64,000 nt of DNA from Verrucomicrobium sp. GAS474 (lineage in GTDB: Bacteria; Verrucomicrobiota; Verrucomicrobiia; Methylacidiphilales; GAS474): assembly GCF_900105685.1 (NCBI RefSeq), contig NZ_LT629781.1:1364001-1428000 (forward strand), read 5' to 3'. Below, piece after piece: positions 58,632 through 64,000 of this stretch (positions within the stretch are counted from its first letter, which is position 1; each line of letters opens with the position of its first letter). The notes beneath the pieces are model-generated. The model ran no database searches. It saw only the letters and a program-made list of their open reading frames with translations, and had not been told where the DNA came from. A program made the position numbers and the translations under genes.

Positions 58632-61010
58632 ATGACCCCGAATCAAATCGCTTCTTCTGAAACAACCCCGGAGTTGGAGCCGCACGGTACGAGAATCAGG
58701 ACGACCCCGAACGACCTCCAACGGGAGAACGCCACGGGCAACGAGGCGCTCCGGGTTTCGGAGCTCAGCTACCGGCGTCTCTTCGAGGCGGCGAAGGACG
58801 GCATCCTGATCCTCGACGTCGAGACGGGGCGGATCAATGACGTGAATCCGTTCCTCTTCAAGCTCCTCGGCTTCTCCCACAGCGAGATGGTCGGCAAGAC
58901 CGTCGGGGAACTGAGCCCGTTCAAGGACATCGAGTCGAACCAGGCGATGCTGGAGCGCCTGCAGCAGCACGGCTACGTCCGCTACGAGGATCTGCCGCTG
59001 GAGACCAAGGACGGCCGCCACATCGCCGTCGAGTTCGTCAGCAACGTCTACCAGGCGGGGAGCGAAAAGGTGATCCAGTGCAGCATCCGCGACATCACCG
59101 ACCGGAAGAAGTCGGAGCAGTGGCAGGCCCTGCTGAACACCTGCGTCTCCAACCTGAACGACATCTTCATCGTGATCGAGGCCGACCCGCTCGACGAGCC
59201 AGGCCCCCGGATCGTCTTCGTGAACGAGGCGTTCGAGCGGATCACCGGCTACACGTCGGCCGAGACGCTGGGCCGGAGCCCCCGGTTCCTCAACGGGGAG
59301 CGGACCGATCCCCTGATCCTGAAAGAGATCCATCAGGCGATGCGGGATCGGCAGCCGATCCGCCGCCAGATCATCAATTACGGCAAGGACGGGACCGAAT
59401 ATTGGCTCGATATCGACCTGGTCCCCATCTTCGACGGCACGGGGCGGTGCACCCATTTCTCCGCCATCGAGCGCGACATCACCGAGGGGAAGCGGAACGA
59501 GGCGCAGCTGCTCTGGAAGACGGCCTTCTTCGAGGCGCAGGTGAATTCGTCGCTCGACGGCATCGTGATCGTCGACAGCGAGGGGACGATCATTCTCCAG
59601 AACCAGCAGATGATCGACCTGTGGAACATTCCCCAGGAATTCGCCGACGAGGTCGACAACCGGCGGCGTCTCGACTGGGTGACGAGCCAGGTCAAGAATC
59701 CCCGGCAATTCGCCGAGAGCGTCGCCTACCTTTCGGCCCATCCCGACGAGATCAGCCGGGACGAGCTGGAGCTCAACAACGGCAAGGTCTTCGACCGCTA
59801 CTCGGCCCCCGTCCGGGGCAAGGAAGGCGACCGCTACGGCCGGATCTGGGCCTATCGGGACATCACCGAGCGCAAGAAGCTGGAGCACCAGTTCCTCCGT
59901 GCCCAGCGGATGGAGAGCATCGGCACGCTGGCCGGGGGGATCGCCCACGACCTCAACAACATCCTCGCGCCGATCATGCTCTCGATCGACACGTTGAAAT
60001 TCACTTCCGACGAAAAGGACCGGAAGGACATCCTCGAAACCATCGAGGTCAGCGCCAAGCGCGGGGCCGACATCGTGCGGCAGGTCCTCTCGTTCGCGCG
60101 GGGCCTGGAGGGCCAGCGGATCGAGGTCCAGCCGAAGCATCTGCTGAAGGACCTCGAGAGCATCATCAAGGACACCTTCCCGAAGGACATCCGCCTGCTC
60201 TTCTCCGTCCCCAACGACACGTGGACGATCCTCGGCGATCCGACCCAGATCCACCAGATCCTCCTGAACCTCTGCGTGAACGCCCGCGACGCGATGCCGA
60301 ACGGCGGCAGCCTCACCATCGGCGTCGAGAACTGCCTCCTCGACGAGCAATACGCGGGGACGAACACCCAGACGAAGGCGGGACGCTACGTCCACATCAA
60401 CGTGACCGACTCCGGGATGGGGATGCCCCCCGACGTCCTCGACAAGATCTTCGAGCCCTTCTTCACCACGAAGGAACTCAACAAGGGGACCGGCCTCGGC
60501 CTCTCGACCGTCATGGGCGTCGTGAAGAGCCACGGCGGGATGATCACCGTCTACAGCGAGCCCGGCAACGGGACGACGTTCAAGGTCTACCTCCCCGCCA
60601 TGGAGGCCTCCTCCGTGGTGACTCCAGAGCAGCCGGAGGAGGTGACGCTTCCGAAGGGGAACGGCGAGATGATCCTCGTGGTCGACGATGAGGCGGCGAT
60701 CCTCAGCATCACCAGCAGGACCCTCCTCTCCTTCGGCTACCGCGTCCTCACGGCGACGAACGGGGCCGACGCCGTCGCGGTCTACGCCGAGCACAAGAAC
60801 GAGATCGCCGTCGTCCTCACCGACATGATGATGCCGATCATGAACGGCCCGGCGACGATCCAGGCGCTCACCCGGATCAACCCGGCGGTGAGGATCATCG
60901 CGACGAGCGGCCTGAATGCGAACAATGGGGGGACGAAGCACTTCCTGATGAAGCCCTACACGGCCGAGACCCTGCTGAAGACCCTGCGGACGATCCTCGA
61001 CAAGGTTTGA
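58632..61010 (+). CDS. PAS hybrid histidine kinase with C-terminal receiver
   Basis: The 792-residue soluble kinase has three PAS domains (about 45-165, 165-290 and 300-420). HisKA has GGIAHDLNNILAPIMLSIDT, the HWE/NtrB-like form with AHDLNN. HATPase motifs are LLNLCVNARDAMPNGG, DSGMGM and TGLGLSTVMGV. A receiver lies at about 675-790, with phosphoacceptor Asp in VLTDMMMPIMNG and Lys in FLMKPYTAE. It probably feeds a phosphorelay and could signal to the receivers encoded elsewhere in the window. The GGGGT palindrome lies 32 nt before the ATG. Confidence 0.9.
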   Translation: MTPNQIASSETTPELEPHGTRIRTTPNDLQRENATGNEALRVSELSYRRLFEAAKDGILILDVETGRINDVNPFLFKLLGFSHSEMVGKTVGELSPFKDIESNQAMLERLQQHGYVRYEDLPLETKDGRHIAVEFVSNVYQAGSEKVIQCSIRDITDRKKSEQWQALLNTCVSNLNDIFIVIEADPLDEPGPRIVFVNEAFERITGYTSAETLGRSPRFLNGERTDPLILKEIHQAMRDRQPIRRQIINYGKDGTEYWLDIDLVPIFDGTGRCTHFSAIERDITEGKRNEAQLLWKTAFFEAQVNSSLDGIVIVDSEGTIILQNQQMIDLWNIPQEFADEVDNRRRLDWVTSQVKNPRQFAESVAYLSAHPDEISRDELELNNGKVFDRYSAPVRGKEGDRYGRIWAYRDITERKKLEHQFLRAQRMESIGTLAGGIAHDLNNILAPIMLSIDTLKFTSDEKDRKDILETIEVSAKRGADIVRQVLSFARGLEGQRIEVQPKHLLKDLESIIKDTFPKDIRLLFSVPNDTWTILGDPTQIHQILLNLCVNARDAMPNGGSLTIGVENCLLDEQYAGTNTQTKAGRYVHINVTDSGMGMPPDVLDKIFEPFFTTKELNKGTGLGLSTVMGVVKSHGGMITVYSEPGNGTTFKVYLPAMEASSVVTPEQPEEVTLPKGNGEMILVVDDEAAILSITSRTLLSFGYRVLTATNGADAVAVYAEHKNEIAVVLTDMMMPIMNGPATIQALTRINPAVRIIATSGLNANNGGTKHFLMKPYTAETLLKTLRTILDKV

Positions 61011-61014
61011 AAAT

Positions 61015-62190
61015 TTAAGGCGTGGGCATGGGCGGGCGCTTCACCTCGATGCGGAAGGGCTCCACCAGCCGCTGGATCGCGGCGAAGTTCCGGACCCGCT
61101 CGAGGAGGAGGCGGGTGATCTTGCTCCCTCCCGCCAGGACGACGAGGCCCGCCGAAGTCATGATGCTGGCCATCAGGATCTGCCCGATCGCCAGGTCGGC
61201 CAGGGCGACCTCCCGGATCTCCTTCGCGCCGGTCGGCGTGTCGGAGGGGTCGATCCTGAAGCGTTCCAGGACCTCGACGACCAGCGCCGGATCGAACTGG
61301 CCCGGGTTCCCCTCCATGTGGGCCAAGGCCTCCCGCAGGGAGCCTCCCCGGTTTTCCCAATCGACGATCTCGGAGAAAATCTTCAGCAGCCGCGCGCCGT
61401 AGGGGATCGCCGTTTCCGACGCGCCGTCCTGGGGATAGCCGGAGCCGTCGTAGTTCTTTTGCTGGGAAAGGACGATCTCGGCGACGAGCTGGAGGCGGGG
61501 AATGTTGCGGATCAGATCGTGGCTCGCCCCGGTCGCCCGGGCCATCATCTCGCTCTCGTTGACGTCGAGGGGCTTTCCCTTCCGCACTTTCTCCGTCACC
61601 TCGGAGGGGAGGGCGATGAAGCGGATCTGGCTGAGGAGGGCGGCGACCTCGAAGGTCCACGCATCGGGGGAACGGCGCGCGGTGCCGAAGTCCCGCAGGT
61701 AGTCGCGGACCCGCTCGCCCACGACGAAGGCCGCCGGCTCGACCAGCGCCAGCATGTCGACGAGCACCTTGATGCTCCCCGCGAGGGTCTGCTCCAGGAG
61801 CTCCCGCTCCGCGGTCACCAGCCGGTATTGCTTCAGCGCCTCCTCGATGGCGAGGGCGAAGACATCGGCGGGACAGGGCTTGGAGAGGAAGCGGTAGACG
61901 CTCCCCTTGTTGATCGCCTCGATGGCGGTCTGCGGGTCGATGCTCCCCGTCAGCATCATCCGCACCGTGTCCGGCGACGAGAGGCGCGTCTTTTCGAGGA
62001 ACTCGGTCCCCGACATGCCGGGCATCTCCATGTCGGCGACGATCACCGCGTAGGATGCCCCTTTCCCGATGAGCGCCAGCGCCTCCTCCGCGCCGCCCGC
62101 CACCTCGACCTCGAACTTCCGCTGCAGAAAGCGCTGATAGACCACCAGCGTGTTGGGATCGTCGTCGACGAAGAGGACTTTTTCACTCAT
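61015..62190 (-). CDS. Response regulator with degenerate HD-GYP-like domain
   Basis: The 391-residue protein has a receiver (1-120) with phosphoacceptor Asp in VIVADMEMPGMSG and Lys in RFLSKPCPAD. An HD-GYP-like region follows (about 150-290), but the metal ligands are lost. The HD pair is SQ in ALLSQIRFIALP, and the distal site reads LSQQKNYDGSGYPQ where HHE is expected. The GSGYP motif is kept. A C-terminal extension (about 295-391) has no clear family. It therefore probably binds c-di-GMP or a partner without hydrolysing it. It is convergent with the hybrid kinase gene, only 4 nt away. Confidence 0.85.
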   Translation of the reverse strand: MSEKVLFVDDDPNTLVVYQRFLQRKFEVEVAGGAEEALALIGKGASYAVIVADMEMPGMSGTEFLEKTRLSSPDTVRMMLTGSIDPQTAIEAINKGSVYRFLSKPCPADVFALAIEEALKQYRLVTAERELLEQTLAGSIKVLVDMLALVEPAAFVVGERVRDYLRDFGTARRSPDAWTFEVAALLSQIRFIALPSEVTEKVRKGKPLDVNESEMMARATGASHDLIRNIPRLQLVAEIVLSQQKNYDGSGYPQDGASETAIPYGARLLKIFSEIVDWENRGGSLREALAHMEGNPGQFDPALVVEVLERFRIDPSDTPTGAKEIREVALADLAIGQILMASIMTSAGLVVLAGGSKITRLLLERVRNFAAIQRLVEPFRIEVKRPPMPTP

Positions 62191-62312
62191 GGGATTAAAG
62201 GAACGAGACTGCGCCTTCGCCCCGCCTTTTCCCATGGGGGATAACCCTACCTTGGATGCCGCCCGCGCCTGGACGACGGCCCGGCATCCCGTCCTGACGG
62301 CATTGCCGCCGT
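62191..62312. promoter_or_regulatory. Upstream region of the degenerate HD-GYP regulator, with GGGGG/ACCCT motif
   Basis: CATGGGGG-ATA-ACCCTACC at 62233-62250 is a weaker version of the GGGGT palindromes found at 52855 and 58579. It lies about 45 nt upstream of the regulator's ATG at 62190. No other gene or clear promoter is seen in this gap. Confidence 0.35.
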
Positions 62313-62585
62313 CTAGAGCCTGTCATGCACTTTGGAAAGCCCGCGTTGCTCCTAAAACGGCCTCCATCAAGACGCGAGCGACGCTGCATGCCTGAATGGC
62401 ACGCGAGGAGCGAGCAACGCCGAGGGAGACCGTTTTAGGAGCAACCCTTCGGGCCGGGGTTCCACACCCCTTCCCCGTCGTTCTGCGCCGCCTCACGGGC
62501 CATTCAGGCACGCTTCGGCGTCGCACGCCTAGGGGAGAGGGGCGCAGCCCCTCCGGCGCGGGCTTTCCAAAGTGCATGACAGGCT

Positions 62586-62589
<4 letters not shown>
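62313..62589. mobile_element. MITE-like non-coding element with perfect 33-bp inverted termini
   Basis: The ends 62313-62345 (starting CTAGAGCCTGTCATGCAC) and 62557-62589 are perfectly complementary over 33 bp. Inside are a second inverted pair of 16 bp (62345-62360 and 62430-62445), an 11-bp pair (62390-62400 and 62499-62509) that crosses it, and a GAGGGGC hairpin (62537-62553). No transposase frame fits in 277 bp. Both outer ends carry CTAG, compatible with a short target duplication. The GAGCCTGTCA termini recall IS5-type ends from memory, unverified. Its right end overlaps the stop codon of the glucosidase gene. Confidence 0.75.

Positions 62590-64000
<1,411 letters not shown>

Overview
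The window is GC-rich, gene-dense bacterial DNA with a Gram-negative gene set. A fused LpxC/FabZ next to LpxA shows a lipid A outer membrane. That fusion, the TMTC-like membrane/TPR proteins and the many HEAT-repeat and histidine-kinase genes suggest the Verrucomicrobiota or a neighbouring PVC lineage. This placement is an inference from gene content; there is no rRNA or phylogenetic marker in the window. There is no plasmid backbone, prophage or CRISPR array. One tRNA gene (Ala, GGC) is present. The only mobile-looking items are a MITE-like element at 62.3-62.6 kb, a 21-bp inverted repeat at 31.7 kb and an inverted partial copy of the tRNA.

Layout. 0.2-4.4 kb: a Trm112-like protein, a YcgR/YcgQ-type permease pair, two paralogous cyclic-nucleotide-binding proteins and an RlmI-like methyltransferase. 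4.4-8.2 kb: two peptide-ABC ATPases divergent from lpxC/fabZ-lpxA. 8.25-10.25 kb: a compact ParA ATPase / helical SAP-like protein / NucS-like nuclease operon, the best candidate for an undescribed system. 10.3-19.6 kb: metabolic and RNA-modification genes (histidinol phosphatase, a secreted beta-helix protein, a HAD phosphatase-trmB-comB-like-queE chain with overlapping ends, two-subunit class I fumarase). 20-27.4 kb: two TMTC-like GT-C/TPR membrane proteins, a SirB1-like protein, tRNA-Ala and two membrane proteins. 27.5-32.4 kb: a CHASE-PAS histidine kinase with three response regulators, then a separate regulator. 32.4-38.3 kb: an aldo/keto reductase with AaeBXA-type aromatic-acid efflux genes, an HD protein and a GlxA-type regulator.

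38.4-48.5 kb is a ten-gene sulfonate operon. It encodes an SfnB/DszC-like oxidoreductase, an SsuD monooxygenase, two permeases, an ATPase, two binding proteins, a HEAT-repeat protein, a two-cluster ferredoxin and an AprA/FrdA-like flavoprotein. Its upstream region is AT-rich and holds two inverted repeats. Transport, desulfonation and an unexplained redox module are therefore encoded together.

48.6-62.2 kb is dominated by signalling and stress genes. A run of kinases and regulators includes a stand-alone HisKA_3-like protein whose phosphoacceptor His is replaced by Gln. It is followed by small membrane and exported proteins, a GT4 glycosyltransferase fused to a helical domain, a GH130 enzyme, a PAS hybrid kinase, and a response regulator whose HD-GYP-like domain has lost its metal ligands. 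Three promoter regions in this stretch share a GGGGT-N-ACCCC palindrome, which suggests one regulon. The window ends inside a GH63/MGH-like glucosidase gene whose stop codon coincides with the end of the MITE-like element.

Many genes overlap by 4 nt (ATGA), and several use GTG or probably TTG starts. Clear Shine-Dalgarno sequences are rare, so some start choices are uncertain.
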